Made by a program: the position numbers and the translations under genes
Shown here: positions 54,425-63,870 of the stretch, piece after piece
Position numbering within the stretch: the first letter of the stretch is position 1
Layout of the letters: the number at the start of each line of letters is the position of its first letter
NCBI GenBank assembly: GCA_017640605.1
Contig: JAEPQH010000001.1
Location: 350,117 to 414,116 of the forward strand
Direction: 5' to 3'
Source: Balneolaceae bacterium
GTDB lineage: Bacteria > Bacteroidota > Rhodothermia > Balneolales > Balneolaceae
Length of the DNA stretch: 64,000 nucleotides
The notes under the pieces: generated by a model
Database searches by the model: none
What the model saw: only the letters and a program-made list of their open reading frames with translations
What the model was told of the DNA's origin: nothing

Positions 54425-55279
54425 TCACAACCCAAACACTCGATTTACATTAAAGCCCAATCGAAAATCTCTTGCCCAAAAATCATTAGTTGTTCGCGCA
54501 ATCAGGTGCTGCTCAGTAAACCAATTTCCGTTCATAAAGAACATTTGAAATACGTGACCACCAGTATCTATTTGCCATGAAACTGCCATTGGGTTAAACG
54601 TGCCTTTAGTTCGTTCACCGAATACTGCAAAATATTCGAATGAGAACGAATGCTTTAAACTCACACGATATTCTGCACCTATTCCAGTTGCAAAATGCGT
54701 ATGTCTGGGGTTTTGATCCTCTGTTTCTATCACAACGGTATTAAAATGCGAAACCATTGGGGCAATTTGTAGGCTCAGTGCATCGCTAAATTTCCGAGCA
54801 ACAGCAACCGATCCAAACATATTTAAACGGTCTCTTGTTGAAAAATCGAAACGCCTTTCTTGTTGCGTGTTAATCCCCAAATCACCTTTTATTGATACTT
54901 CCACAGGGATTTTATCTGATTTCATTTGTTGCAATACCGTGTATTTAAAGCGCAAATCAACGTTGTCTTCCCGACTTGTTCTGCCAATTCCTATGGAAAG
55001 CCGATCGGTAATTCCATAATCGATACCGAGTCGTACCGCTGCACCTTGATCTAATCCCCAGAACTCTTCAATGCCGCTGCTAACCAAGCCAAAGTTATGC
55101 ATAATGGTACTGTTCATATTGTTGGCTTGAAGATTGGAGGTAGTAAACATGGTAATCAGCGACATAGTTAGAAAAACCTCCACCGGCTCGTCGGTTACCG
55201 TTCTCCGGCGTTCTAACTGACCAAAAGCCGAATCACTTAAAAAAACTATAGAAATAAACAGTAATCCAACGGTTTTCAT
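54425..55279 (-). CDS. DUF5777-like outer-membrane beta-barrel protein
   Basis: This 284-aa protein has a signal peptide (1-20, AFGQ) and a series of amphipathic strands with motifs LSIGIGRTSREDNVDLRFKY, HNFGLVSSGIEEFWGLDQGA and FATGIGAEYRVSLKHSFSFEY (shown in parts), ending near an aromatic-rich strand; it matches my memory of the DUF5777 barrel family in Bacteroidota. It overlaps the YceI-like gene by 4 bases (ATGA) and is third in an operon with a lipoprotein cytochrome and the YceI-like protein, a recurring trio in this group. An outer-membrane role linked to electron transfer or isoprenoid-quinone carriage is inferred only from that context. Confidence 0.75.
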   Translation of the reverse strand: MKTVGLLFISIVFLSDSAFGQLERRRTVTDEPVEVFLTMSLITMFTTSNLQANNMNSTIMHNFGLVSSGIEEFWGLDQGAAVRLGIDYGITDRLSIGIGRTSREDNVDLRFKYTVLQQMKSDKIPVEVSIKGDLGINTQQERRFDFSTRDRLNMFGSVAVARKFSDALSLQIAPMVSHFNTVVIETEDQNPRHTHFATGIGAEYRVSLKHSFSFEYFAVFGERTKGTFNPMAVSWQIDTGGHVFQMFFMNGNWFTEQHLIARTTNDFWARDFRLGFNVNRVFGL

Positions 55280-55824
55280 GATTCATCCCTCAATGTTAGA
55301 ACAGCATTAATTTCAATTTCCTGCTCCTGATCTACCTTTACAAAAAGTAACGAAGGAGGAACGATATCATAATCTTCCAATCTGAGAATCCACCCGGCTT
55401 GTAGCGTGAGTTGGTTTCCATCGGGAATTAATTGCCCTTCTATACGAACATCCTGTTGGTTTCCATGAATCTTAAAAACACCCTCAACAATAGCAGTTTG
55501 TGGAGCTGTATTAGTTGGATCAAATTCGGATACTAATTTCCCGTAAAATTCACCAAAAGGATGATTTTCCACATCTAAAGTAAGACGCATATCTTTGTCC
55601 CGCTTTCCGTTTCCGGTATCGAGTGTAGCTAAATCGAGGTAAAAATCGACCGTATTATCTTCCAGATTTATTAACCCAGTAAGATTTTCAGAAGTCCCCG
55701 AAAACGTGTGTAACGGCACTTTGGAATGAAAAACGGCTGTTCCTGAATCGGTAAAAAAGCTTTGCGAAAAAGAAGCTGGCGAGAATAATAGAACTAATAA
55801 AATGGTACGAACGAACTTTTTCAT
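55276..55824 (-). CDS. YceI-like periplasmic lipid-binding protein
   Basis: The 182-aa protein has a signal peptide (1-20, SFSQ) and a YceI-like lipocalin fold. The start SGTAVFHSKVPLHTFSGTSENLTG (in parts), NTVDFYLDLATLDTGNGKRDKDM and late EGVFKIHGNQQDVRIEG segments follow the YceI pattern. YceI proteins bind isoprenoid chains such as quinone precursors in the periplasm. It starts 9 bases after the cytochrome gene and overlaps the DUF5777-like gene by 4 bases, so the three are translationally coupled. Possibly it carries a hydrophobic electron carrier between its neighbours; that is inference. Confidence 0.85.
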   Translation of the reverse strand: MKKFVRTILLVLLFSPASFSQSFFTDSGTAVFHSKVPLHTFSGTSENLTGLINLEDNTVDFYLDLATLDTGNGKRDKDMRLTLDVENHPFGEFYGKLVSEFDPTNTAPQTAIVEGVFKIHGNQQDVRIEGQLIPDGNQLTLQAGWILRLEDYDIVPPSLLFVKVDQEQEIEINAVLTLRDES

Positions 55825-55833
55825 GATTCCCCT

Positions 55834-56250
55834 TTAATTATTGAGCGCACCTTCATTAATCCAGGTACGAATGGTTTGAATTTCTGTATTGCTAAGCGAG
55901 CCATTGGTTGGCATTCGGCTCCCGTGTTGGGGATTGGGTTCAATTTTGTCCACCAAACCGCTTGCATCAGCATTTCCAGCTACTACTACATTGTCGCCAT
56001 AATTATTTCCAACACTGCTCATCAATGCTGAAAATGAGGTGAGATTTACGCCACCACTTCCGCCATGACAATTGGTGCAAGATGCATTAAAAATGGGTTG
56101 AACATTGCTGGCATAACTTACCTGTTCTATAATTGGCGGATTATTTTCCCCACCATTATCGGGCTCAACCGTAAGATTTTCGGTGTTGGTTGAACATGCT
56201 GCGAACATAATCCCGAAGAGTATCAAAAGAGGTGAAAAAATTTTTCTCAT
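55834..56250 (-). CDS. Lipoprotein c-type cytochrome
   Basis: The 138-aa protein has a lipoprotein signal (lipobox FAAC, Cys19), an acidic linker and a single haem-binding motif, CTNCH (Cys58, Cys61, His62), with Met113 in GSRMPTNG as the probable axial ligand. The form FNASCTNCHGGSGG is typical of the small cytochrome domains found on Bacteroidota lipoproteins and planctomycete-type proteins. It is anchored to a membrane facing the periplasm and transfers electrons. It is the first gene of the trio with the YceI-like and DUF5777-like proteins. A small hairpin, TAGAGT/ACTCTA (56285-56299), lies in its leader. Confidence 0.88.
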   Translation of the reverse strand: MRKIFSPLLILFGIMFAACSTNTENLTVEPDNGGENNPPIIEQVSYASNVQPIFNASCTNCHGGSGGVNLTSFSALMSSVGNNYGDNVVVAGNADASGLVDKIEPNPQHGSRMPTNGSLSNTEIQTIRTWINEGALNN

Positions 56251-56429
56251 AATTCAATATTTACTTTTTGGTTCGATGAGTGCTTAGAGTAAAACTCTAT
56301 TTCAGTTTTCCTCGATACCAGAATACATTGATTTTTGAGAACCCCGTTATGAATAAAACGGCAAATGCTTACAGAAATCCGACGATGGGACTATTACAAA
56401 AACGACAGAGTTAAAACAATGGAAGGCTG

Positions 56430-58106
56430 TTAAACGAAAGTTTGTAGGAACTCGGAAGGAGTTTTGCCGAATTCTTTTTTAAAACGACTGGAAAAATAGG
56501 ATGGTGAAGAAAATCCGGTTTCGTAACAAGCTTCAGAAATATTGCTGTTTCCAGATAACAAAAGCTCTTTTGCACGATGTAGCCGAACTGAAGTTATAAA
56601 CTGATTCGGTGTTTTATTCGTGATTTGTTTTAGTTTTCGCTGAAGTTGGCGCTCACTCATACCCACCTTTCGGCTGAGCTGTTCCACACTAAACTGCTCA
56701 TCAGAAATATGCTCATCTATACACTGCATCACCGTTTCCAATAGCGAACCTTTCATAGGAATATCATCGAGAATGGAATCAATCTCACTTTCAGAGTCAA
56801 CTACTGCATCTTTGATCGTAAATAATGTAGAATCCCTCGAAATACTTTCTCTTGATTGTTGATAGGCTTTAATCTCCAACCCGGCCCCCGAAAGTAGATT
56901 TTTAACCGTTTCTGTAATTACTACCTGATTAGGAATACTGTCTTTTAGAATTTGATTAAACGCTTGATCGATGGGATCGTTTTCCAAGCCTGCAAACTCT
57001 ATGGATGCTTCTTTGATATAAATTCCGATTTTTAACCGTGCATTTCGTTGTGATATGGCCTCAATCAAACTAAGACTACAATGCGCTGCTTTACTTGGGC
57101 CTTCAAATACTGCTGTAAATCTTGAAGAGGTAAACGCAATAACTTTTCCTCTAAAGCGGCCAATAAATTGCCCAACTAACCCTTTTATATGCTCGTGCTG
57201 ACTACGATCATCAATAGAACTTATGTTCCCTTTAACAAATGTTAGCAGCTGTTGTTTATGGTTATGGATGGGCTTCATCGTAGAAATAAATGATTTCATC
57301 TCATCCAGTATTTCTTGGGTATTTCCAGCCCAAAAAAGATGATCTTCCCCGGAAAATTCCACAAAACGAGCACCCTCGATTCGTTCAGCAATAAAGCGAC
57401 CTTCCTCAATTTTCACGTCTATATCATGGGTTCGCTGCATGATTAACGTTGGCACTTTTATGGAGCCTAATATGTCGATGATATCGACCTGTGTATTCAT
57501 TTTTGTAAGCACCATTGCCGCAGTTGGGCTCGCTCCCGATCGAAAGTAATTGGCCAGCCAATCCATAAACTTTACATCTTGTGCTTTGGATGGAGCTAAT
57601 GATTCCAGCTGCATATCTCCACTGCCCCAGCTGTTTTCAATCATATCGTATACTTTTTGCCGCTCTTCATCGGTAGGTGCCCAGGGGTAATTTTCTGAAT
57701 ACCGTCGTTTTGCAAATATCCCGAATGCTATTAAACCTGCGGTTCTATTGGGATAAGTTGCTGCAAAAAGTGCCGAAACCGATCCGCCTTCAGAATGCCC
57801 AAATAAAATGGCTTTTTCTGAATCAACAGCATCCATCACCGCGCGAATATCATCCATGCGTTCTTCCAGCGTTGATACATCAACTACTCGGTCCGATAAC
57901 CCCGTACCTCGTTTATCGAATAGAATTACGCGAGCTATTTTGCCCAATTCCTGAAAAAAGTGAAGCAACTCAGGACATTCCCACATCAAATCGATATTAG
58001 AAACCCAGCCGGGTATGTATACGATATCGATCGGTCCGTTTCCAAAAACCTGATAGGCAATATTGATTCTATCGCTTTTGGTGTATTTGGTAGATGGTTT
58101 CTTCAA
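56430..58106 (-). CDS. Alpha/beta hydrolase - degenerate cyclase-like - AraC fusion
   Basis: The 558-aa cytoplasmic protein has three parts. Residues 1-275 are an alpha/beta hydrolase with nucleophile Ser105 in FGHSEGGS, an acid at Asp228/Asp230 and His256 in GEDHLF. Residues about 285-430 resemble a class III nucleotide cyclase homology domain (FTAVFEGPSKAAHCSLSL, LKIGIYIKEASIEFAG, VVITETVKNLLSGAGLEI), but the metal-binding aspartates expected near FVKGNISS and SSRFTA are missing, so cyclase activity is unlikely. Residues about 460-557 are an AraC-type helix-turn-helix (QLSRKVGMSERQLQRKLKQ, ETGFSSPSYFSSRFKKEFG). Hydrolase-cyclase fusions are known in other bacteria; here a DNA-binding domain is added, suggesting a regulator whose hydrolase part senses or cleaves its own ligand. 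It is likely monocistronic. Confidence 0.85.
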   Translation of the reverse strand: MKKPSTKYTKSDRINIAYQVFGNGPIDIVYIPGWVSNIDLMWECPELLHFFQELGKIARVILFDKRGTGLSDRVVDVSTLEERMDDIRAVMDAVDSEKAILFGHSEGGSVSALFAATYPNRTAGLIAFGIFAKRRYSENYPWAPTDEERQKVYDMIENSWGSGDMQLESLAPSKAQDVKFMDWLANYFRSGASPTAAMVLTKMNTQVDIIDILGSIKVPTLIMQRTHDIDVKIEEGRFIAERIEGARFVEFSGEDHLFWAGNTQEILDEMKSFISTMKPIHNHKQQLLTFVKGNISSIDDRSQHEHIKGLVGQFIGRFRGKVIAFTSSRFTAVFEGPSKAAHCSLSLIEAISQRNARLKIGIYIKEASIEFAGLENDPIDQAFNQILKDSIPNQVVITETVKNLLSGAGLEIKAYQQSRESISRDSTLFTIKDAVVDSESEIDSILDDIPMKGSLLETVMQCIDEHISDEQFSVEQLSRKVGMSERQLQRKLKQITNKTPNQFITSVRLHRAKELLLSGNSNISEACYETGFSSPSYFSSRFKKEFGKTPSEFLQTFV

Positions 58107-58214
58107 AAAAATCGATGGTTATAGTGAGAATAGGACACAAAAGAGTTTCAACCGATAAAAGTAATTAACCCCGGAAAATTGTCCCAATAGAAACCGCTTT
58201 AATTTCTACAACAA

Positions 58215-58242
58215 AACCCGACTCACAAAGTGAATCGGGGTT
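58215..58242 (-). terminator. Terminator after the 752-aa gene (copy A of a shared sequence)
   Basis: CCCGACTCAC pairs with GTGAATCGGG (one C-A mismatch) around a three-base loop. On the minus strand it is followed by TTTTGTTG. Almost the same hairpin follows groEL. Confidence 0.75.
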
Positions 58243-58258
58243 ATGAAATAAATCTAAA

Positions 58259-60517
58259 TTAATGTTCCGGTTCTATTCTAACTAAACGTACAACATACCC
58301 ACAACCTCCTACCATAATAAATCCTTCACCTGTTGGTTTAATGTGATTAATTGTAGCCGTACAAGGAGAGTTTGGATTTCTAGTAGGTAGAGTAAACTCT
58401 GCCCATTGCCTTCCATTTACACTATAATAATTAGATAAGCTCGGCCCTCCGGTAAAGAATAGCCCAAATTTTTCATTATAAGCTACAGCAGAATTAGGTT
58501 TACATCCTCCATTGCACGTAGCACTAGACCATTTTGCTCCATTGTTACTGTAAAAAAATCCACCATCTGTGTCGGGGCCAACAGCTGCAAAAACTCCGTT
58601 ACCATAGGCTACTGATCTCAAATTATTATCAAATGGTTGTTTTACCCAAGATAAGCTAGTGGCCGGAACAGTGCTGTTGTAAAATGAAACTGAATTCTGC
58701 CCCACAGTTACAATAGTAGAACTATCTGCAGCAAACGCCATAATCTCATTTGGTCCTGATTGTAAAATATCGAACTTGAAAATGTTACGATCGCCAAATT
58801 CTTTTAAGCTTGAGATAGATCTATTATTAAGATTACTTACAATTACTTGATTACCTACTGCAATCGATCTTAATATTAAATCGTTGGTGACATTAGAGTT
58901 CCAGGAAAGTCTTGATGGATCATTATTTTGCATATTAAATTCCCTCTTCCCTTTAAATGGTGTTCCAAGCTCTCCCCAAGCTATAAAATTCTTCCAAGTT
59001 TTTGAATAAACAACGGTATGTATCCTTCCATTTTTCATTGCATTCATAAATATTTTGGTTGAATCTATTCGCACTTGATGGTCAGGGTTTTTTATAAATG
59101 GAACGACAAAAGTCGAATCTGTCCATGTTTTACCCCGATCCTCACTTTTTAATATGGTTCCATTATCACCAACTGCTACCATCACTTTACCTGTACTATC
59201 AACCGCAACTTGATTTAGTTTATTCTTTGTTAAAGTACCTGCCGGTGTAGAAACTTCGAATACATGTAACGTATCCTCAGAAGCTTCACTTTCTCCCACA
59301 GAATTGGTTACGTGAATTGGCCCGGTAAGTGCAGTACTTGGAATTTGAACATGGATTTGATTAGAAGTAGCTGTTTGTAGTGCTAGCACTGTATTTCCAG
59401 CATTATCCCCAGCGAAGGTCACCTTATTTTCCACTAGTGAAAAATTTTCGCCGGTTATAGTCATAAGCTTATCACGAGCAAATGTGGCGGATTTTATATA
59501 CATATGAACTGAAATCGAGTCAATTTTTGGTACACCTGCGGGTTTCGGAGCTATAGTTATATCCACTTGATTGCTCTGAACTCCATTTACTACCATTCTC
59601 AACTTACCTGAAGTAACCCCGTTCGGTACTATAAAGATTAATGAGTCGCTTAATATTTGAGGAACTACTTTTTTACCATTTGGCAGTTGAATTTCAATAT
59701 TAGCTGCATAGTTGCCATAATTACTAGCATCGATGTTAACTTTCATTCCTGCCTCCAAAATATTATGGCTAAGATCATTTATCCATGGGCCGACGGTTCT
59801 AAATGGGCGAACACAGCGACCATCCAATTTATTAACTACCTGAACTACTGAATCCGAATTTACTGCAAATGCACTAATTACATTTTCATTCTGATTTGCT
59901 TGTGAGATATAGTCCTGTGGAACCTGAGTTGATGTCCACCATCCACCTGAAGGGCAACCAGTAAAAATTTCTTCAACGTTAGTAATTCCAGTTTTCAACT
60001 CATCCAAGCTGGGCATGTACCAATCAGAGTATCCATCGTTTTTGTATTGCGTTGCAAAATAAAATCCGTATAAATTTGGGCCATTTCCTTGCCAGCGTTG
60101 CTTTGAAGAAACCACACATGTAGTTGAGTTTTCTTGGTCCCCTTCTATCCGACAAAATCGAGTTGTATTTAAAATGCCGGCACCTATAAAACTAGGTGTT
60201 AGCGTACTGAAATAGTTAAGATCAAGATTATTTGATAGCCATGTGGAGTTGCTATTTGCATCCTCATTTGCAGCCACAATACCCGTACCATTTCTGCCCT
60301 GGTCTAAATACACAATTACACCACCGGCAAAATTTTTTCTAATGAAATTACTAGGCTGAAGACTAGAACAGTTTTCTAATAGTTTTTGTACCGACATTCC
60401 ATTATCCAAATTAGTTTGGATGGCAGATGCAGCACAATTAGTTTGTGCTATAATTTCTGATGTACTAACAATAGATATTATTGTACTTATAATTAAAAAT
60501 AGTGCGTTTTTTCGCAT
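58259..60517 (-). CDS. Secreted DUF1566/IPT/BNR-domain protein
   Basis: The 752-aa product has a signal peptide (1-25, IIAQ) and a DUF1566-like domain (about 55-240; GGVIVYLDQGRNGTGIVAA, SDWYMPSLDELKTGI, GWWTSTQ, DGRCVRPFRTVG). Two IPT/TIG-like immunoglobulin folds follow (about 245-325 and 335-425; ITGENFSLVENKVTFAG), then a BNR/YCF48-like propeller (about 430-750; VGDNGTILKSEDRGKTWTDS, SVAYGNGVFAAVG, NGAKWSSATCNGGCKP). No T9SS tail or membrane anchor is visible, so it is probably periplasmic or released by another route. Numerous cysteines in the DUF1566 part suggest disulfides. Binding of an extracellular ligand is inferred. It stands alone between two near-identical terminators. Confidence 0.78.
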   Translation of the reverse strand: MRKNALFLIISTIISIVSTSEIIAQTNCAASAIQTNLDNGMSVQKLLENCSSLQPSNFIRKNFAGGVIVYLDQGRNGTGIVAANEDANSNSTWLSNNLDLNYFSTLTPSFIGAGILNTTRFCRIEGDQENSTTCVVSSKQRWQGNGPNLYGFYFATQYKNDGYSDWYMPSLDELKTGITNVEEIFTGCPSGGWWTSTQVPQDYISQANQNENVISAFAVNSDSVVQVVNKLDGRCVRPFRTVGPWINDLSHNILEAGMKVNIDASNYGNYAANIEIQLPNGKKVVPQILSDSLIFIVPNGVTSGKLRMVVNGVQSNQVDITIAPKPAGVPKIDSISVHMYIKSATFARDKLMTITGENFSLVENKVTFAGDNAGNTVLALQTATSNQIHVQIPSTALTGPIHVTNSVGESEASEDTLHVFEVSTPAGTLTKNKLNQVAVDSTGKVMVAVGDNGTILKSEDRGKTWTDSTFVVPFIKNPDHQVRIDSTKIFMNAMKNGRIHTVVYSKTWKNFIAWGELGTPFKGKREFNMQNNDPSRLSWNSNVTNDLILRSIAVGNQVIVSNLNNRSISSLKEFGDRNIFKFDILQSGPNEIMAFAADSSTIVTVGQNSVSFYNSTVPATSLSWVKQPFDNNLRSVAYGNGVFAAVGPDTDGGFFYSNNGAKWSSATCNGGCKPNSAVAYNEKFGLFFTGGPSLSNYYSVNGRQWAEFTLPTRNPNSPCTATINHIKPTGEGFIMVGGCGYVVRLVRIEPEH

Positions 60518-60636
60518 GTTTAACCCCGTTTTAAATAGTTAGATTTAGTTTTAAAAAAGCCACGACATCGCGAAGAGTAAAAATAATTGAGAATGTTACA
60601 TATCTAAATCCCATTTAGTCTATGTCAAAACAAAAA

Positions 60637-60661
60637 CCCCGACTCACTAAGTGAATCGGGG
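60637..60661 (-). terminator. Terminator after groEL (copy B of a shared sequence)
   Basis: CCCCGACTCAC pairs with GTGAATCGGGG (one mismatch) around TAA. On the minus strand the stem is followed by TTTTTGTTTTG. It lies 57 bases past the groEL stop codon. Confidence 0.8.
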
Positions 60662-60717
60662 CTTTCTATAATATCTGATATGAAAGAGTTCATATCATTT
60701 TGGGTGATGTAATTTTC

Positions 60718-62361
60718 TTACATCATGCCTGGCATTCCGCCGCCCATTCCGCCCATATCTGGCATAGCCGGACCTGAACCTTTCTCTTCTGGTTTTTCAG
60801 AAATTACTGCTTCAGTTGTTAGCAATAATCCAGCTACAGAAGCTGCATTTTGAAGTGCAGTACGGGTTACTTTAGTTGGGTCGATAACACCGGCTTTAAT
60901 TAAGTCTTCGTACACTTCGGTACGAGCATTGTAACCAAATGCGCCTTCGCCTTCTAGTACTCGTTGTACAACAATAGCACCTTCTACTCCGGCATTATTG
61001 CTGATGGTACGTAAAGGAGCCTGTACGGCACGACGTACAATATCGAATCCTACTTTTTCGTCCGGATTATCGGCTTCAAGTGAATCTACAGCAGCAACGG
61101 TACGAAGTAATGCTACGCCACCACCAGGCACGATTCCTTCTTCAACAGCAGCGCGGGTTGCGTGTAAGGCATCTTCCACACGAGCTTTCTTCTCTTTCAT
61201 CTCAACTTCAGAAGCAGCTCCAATGTAAAGTACAGCTACACCACCACTTAGCTTAGCAAGACGCTCTTGAAGCTTCTCACGGTCGTAATCAGAAGTGGTT
61301 GATTCGATTTGAGATTTGATTTGGTTTACACGAGCCTGAATGTCATCAGCTTTTCCTGCGCCATCAACAATAGTAGTATTGTCTTTGTCGATAGTTACGC
61401 TGGCAGCCTGACCTAAGAAGTCAAGCGTTGCATTTTCAAGCTTATAGCCACGCTCTTCAGAAATTACGGTTCCGCCGGTTAGAATGGCGATGTCTTCCAA
61501 CATTGCTTTACGACGATCACCAAAACCTGGAGCTTTTACAGCCGCGATTTTAAGAGAGCCACGTAGTTTATTAACTACCAATGTAGCTAAAGCTTCACCT
61601 TCAACATCTTCAGCGATAATCAACAGTGGATTTCCGCTTTGTACAACTTTCTCAAGCACAGGAAGAAGATCCTTCATGTTAGAAATCTTCTTGTCGAAGA
61701 TTAAGATGTATGGATTTTCTAACTCAGCAACCATCTTCTCAGAATCGGTTACAAAGTATGGAGAAAGGTAACCGCGATCGAACTGCATACCTTCTACAGT
61801 TTCTAGGTGCGTGTCAGTTCCTTTGGCTTCCTCAACAGTGATTACACCGTCTTTACCAACTTTTTCCATTGCATCAGCAATCAAGTTACCGATGAATTCG
61901 TCGTTGTTGGCAGAGATTGTACCTACCTGAGCGATTTCGTTACGATCGTCAATTTCCTGGCTCAAATCAGCTAAAGCAGCAACAATAGCGTCAACAGCTT
62001 TGTCGATACCACGCTTAAGATCCATTGGGTTTGCACCTGCAGTTACGTTTTTCAATCCTGCTGATACAATTGCTTGCGCAAGTACGGTTGCTGTAGTAGT
62101 ACCATCACCGGCATTGTCAGAGGTTTTGGAAGCAACTTCCTTCACCATCTGCGCACCCATATTTTCTACTTTATCATCGAGCTCGATTTCTTTGGCCACA
62201 GTAACGCCATCTTTGGTTACAGTTGGACCTCCGAATGATTTTTCGATTACTACATTACGTCCACGAGGGCCGAGCGTTACTTTTACCGCATCAGCAAGCT
62301 TATCAACACCGCGTTTCAGTGCGTCACGTGCTTCAATATCGTAGTGAACTAGTTTAGACAT
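60718..62361 (-). CDS. groEL: GroEL chaperonin, 60 kDa
   Basis: The 547-aa protein is a full-length group I chaperonin: [18 protein letters not shown] and the nucleotide loop [11 protein letters not shown] near the N-terminus, [13 protein letters not shown] (catalytic-cycle Asp in GDGTTT), the apical domain with [32 protein letters not shown] and [10 protein letters not shown], and the usual Gly/Met-rich C-terminal tail ([11 protein letters not shown]). It forms the double-ring ATP-driven folding chamber capped by GroES, encoded 57 bases upstream. A strong terminator follows. No CIRCE element was found in front of the operon. Confidence 0.98.
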   Translation of the reverse strand: MSKLVHYDIEARDALKRGVDKLADAVKVTLGPRGRNVVIEKSFGGPTVTKDGVTVAKEIELDDKVENMGAQMVKEVASKTSDNAGDGTTTATVLAQAIVSAGLKNVTAGANPMDLKRGIDKAVDAIVAALADLSQEIDDRNEIAQVGTISANNDEFIGNLIADAMEKVGKDGVITVEEAKGTDTHLETVEGMQFDRGYLSPYFVTDSEKMVAELENPYILIFDKKISNMKDLLPVLEKVVQSGNPLLIIAEDVEGEALATLVVNKLRGSLKIAAVKAPGFGDRRKAMLEDIAILTGGTVISEERGYKLENATLDFLGQAASVTIDKDNTTIVDGAGKADDIQARVNQIKSQIESTTSDYDREKLQERLAKLSGGVAVLYIGAASEVEMKEKKARVEDALHATRAAVEEGIVPGGGVALLRTVAAVDSLEADNPDEKVGFDIVRRAVQAPLRTISNNAGVEGAIVVQRVLEGEGAFGYNARTEVYEDLIKAGVIDPTKVTRTALQNAASVAGLLLTTEAVISEKPEEKGSGPAMPDMGGMGGGMPGMM

Positions 62362-62418
62362 AGTTTTATATCCGTTAATAAGTTGAGTTTTTAATTATAA
62401 AATGTGTGTGGGATTGGG

Positions 62419-62706
62419 TTAGGCAAGAATACCTACAATGTCAGATTCTCTCATGATCATGAATTCCTCACCATCGAGAGTTACTTCTGTTCCGGCGTAC
62501 TTCCCATAAAGTACTTTGTCCCCTTCTTTTACGGACATTTCGATTTTGTTTCCGTTTTCAACTTTGCCGGGACCTACCGCTACAACTGTACCTTGCTGCG
62601 GTTTTTCTTTAGCTGTATCAGGGATGTACAGACCAGAGCTGGTTACTTCTTCAGCTACGTCCGCTTTTACGAGTACACGGTCGCCTAAAGGTTTAATGCT
62701 AGCCAT
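62419..62706 (-). CDS. groES: GroES co-chaperonin
   Basis: The 95-aa protein shows standard GroES features: [10 protein letters not shown] at the start, the mobile loop [18 protein letters not shown] that contacts Gro[12 protein letters not shown], the roof segment and [22 protein letters not shown] near the end (in parts). It forms the heptameric lid of the GroEL chamber. It is first in the groES-groEL operon, with a GGAG ribosome site 8 bases before the ATG. The 100-base gap from rsmA must hold the promoter. Confidence 0.98.
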   Translation of the reverse strand: MASIKPLGDRVLVKADVAEEVTSSGLYIPDTAKEKPQQGTVVAVGPGKVENGNKIEMSVKEGDKVLYGKYAGTEVTLDGEEFMIMRESDIVGILA

Positions 62707-62755
62707 ATGAATGACTCCTATTTTTTTGATTGAATGTTATTGGTTAAGAACTTTC

Positions 62756-62766
62756 GGGCAATGCCC
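62756..62766 (-). promoter_or_regulatory. Short palindrome upstream of groES
   Basis: GGGCA-A-TGCCC forms an 11-base near-perfect palindrome 50 bases before the groES start. It is not CIRCE (TTAGCACTC-N9-GAGTGCTAA) and has no T tract for termination of rsmA. It may be part of a different heat-shock operator or chance. Confidence 0.25.
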
Positions 62767-62806
62767 ATTTATTTTCTGCACCCTCAAATGCAAGTTCCGT
62801 ACCAAT

Positions 62807-63580
62807 TCATTCCAATCTGCTATGGCGTTGCACCCATTCTGCCAAGTCTGCATAAATGACAGGCTCCCAATCTTCCGCACGTTGATCAAAATCAAATCCG
62901 TCAGGTCGATCATCACCCAAAACAGGCTTTAATGCATTAGAAAGTTTTTTTCTTCGCTGATTAAACGCTGTTCGTACCACCGTTTTTAACATCTTGTCAG
63001 AGCATGGTAATGCAGGTTTGTCAAACCTGAGCCGGATAACTGAACTCATCACTTTAGGAGGCGGACTGAATGAGTTTGGCGAAACATCAAATAACATTTC
63101 GGGTGAACTCATCAACTGAGTTTGCACACTTAAAATCCCGTATTCTTTATTATGAGGATTAGCCACCAGCCGTTGCGCCACTTCTTTCTGCATCATAAAA
63201 ATGGCCTCATTAAAAAGATGGCGGAATTCCAGAACGCTAAACAAAATCGGAGAAGTGATATAATAAGGAAGGTTCCCGATGATGATGTTTTTCTTTGTAA
63301 GATCGATTAATTCCTCCCAATTCACTTTCAGCACATCCATCGCATGGATGGTTAACTCAGGTAGGGTTTCCTCTAGAACTTTAATCGCTCGTTTGTCCAC
63401 TTCAATGGCATGAACATCATCAAACTGCTGAACCAGCCATTTAGTTAAGGCACCGGTTCCAGGGCCTATTTCAATGATTCGGGCATCCTTTCCACCCTCA
63501 ATCGATTGTAATATTTTGGCGATGATGTTGTTGTCAGTTAAAAAATGCTGACCTAGACTTTTCTTGGTTTTAAACGACAA
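62807..63580 (-). CDS. rsmA: 16S rRNA dimethyladenosine transferase RsmA (KsgA)
   Basis: The 257-aa protein has the KsgA/Dim1 signatures: KKSLGQHFL at the start, the SAM-binding motif EIGPGTGALT (about 37-46), AIEVDKRA, and the catalytic NLPYYITSPIL motif (near 103-113), followed by the small C-terminal helical domain. It methylates two adjacent adenines in helix 45 of 16S rRNA (A1518 and A1519 in E. coli) during 30S maturation in the cytoplasm. Length is normal. It lies 100 bases upstream of groES with no clear terminator between, so read-through is possible. It is the last complete gene before the insertion sequence. Confidence 0.96.
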   Translation of the reverse strand: MSFKTKKSLGQHFLTDNNIIAKILQSIEGGKDARIIEIGPGTGALTKWLVQQFDDVHAIEVDKRAIKVLEETLPELTIHAMDVLKVNWEELIDLTKKNIIIGNLPYYITSPILFSVLEFRHLFNEAIFMMQKEVAQRLVANPHNKEYGILSVQTQLMSSPEMLFDVSPNSFSPPPKVMSSVIRLRFDKPALPCSDKMLKTVVRTAFNQRRKKLSNALKPVLGDDRPDGFDFDQRAEDWEPVIYADLAEWVQRHSRLE

Positions 63581-63870
63581 AGAGTTCTGTTTTTTTGATT
63601 GAAGATAACGATTTCGTTATTCGTTAATCGTTATTTGTTCAAACTTGATTAAGCCACAAATGCACGATACCACAAAAAAATTAAGTAGTCATTCCTGTGC
63701 AGCATGCATACCAAAGTTTAAACGCAGGTGTGACAGGAATCTGATGCTTAACAAAGAGACTCGGGCTTTTACCAACTCCAGATCCCGGCTAAAACTACGC
63801 TGTTAGCTTCGTTCTACATGCCCCGCTGCGGGATGACTATTAAATGCATTTTGCCTTATCGGTCTTATAC
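63581..63870. repeat. Intergenic region with degenerate inverted-repeat fragments
   Basis: This stretch between rsmA and the insertion sequence carries no gene. It holds ATTCCTGT (63691-63698) inverted to ACAGGAAT (63733-63740), and ATCCCG (63782-63787) inverted to CGGGAT (63829-63834), both flanked by GTCAT/ATGAC-like ends. This is the form of degenerate dispersed intergenic repeats, and the base composition is more GC-rich than its surroundings. The first 60 bases contain repeats of CGTTATT/CGTTAAT. Confidence 0.4.

Noticed and set aside
62707..62806. CIRCE heat-shock operator upstream of groES
   Set aside because: No TTAGCACTC-N9-GAGTGCTAA or close variant is present; only a short GGGCAATGCCC palindrome is seen.
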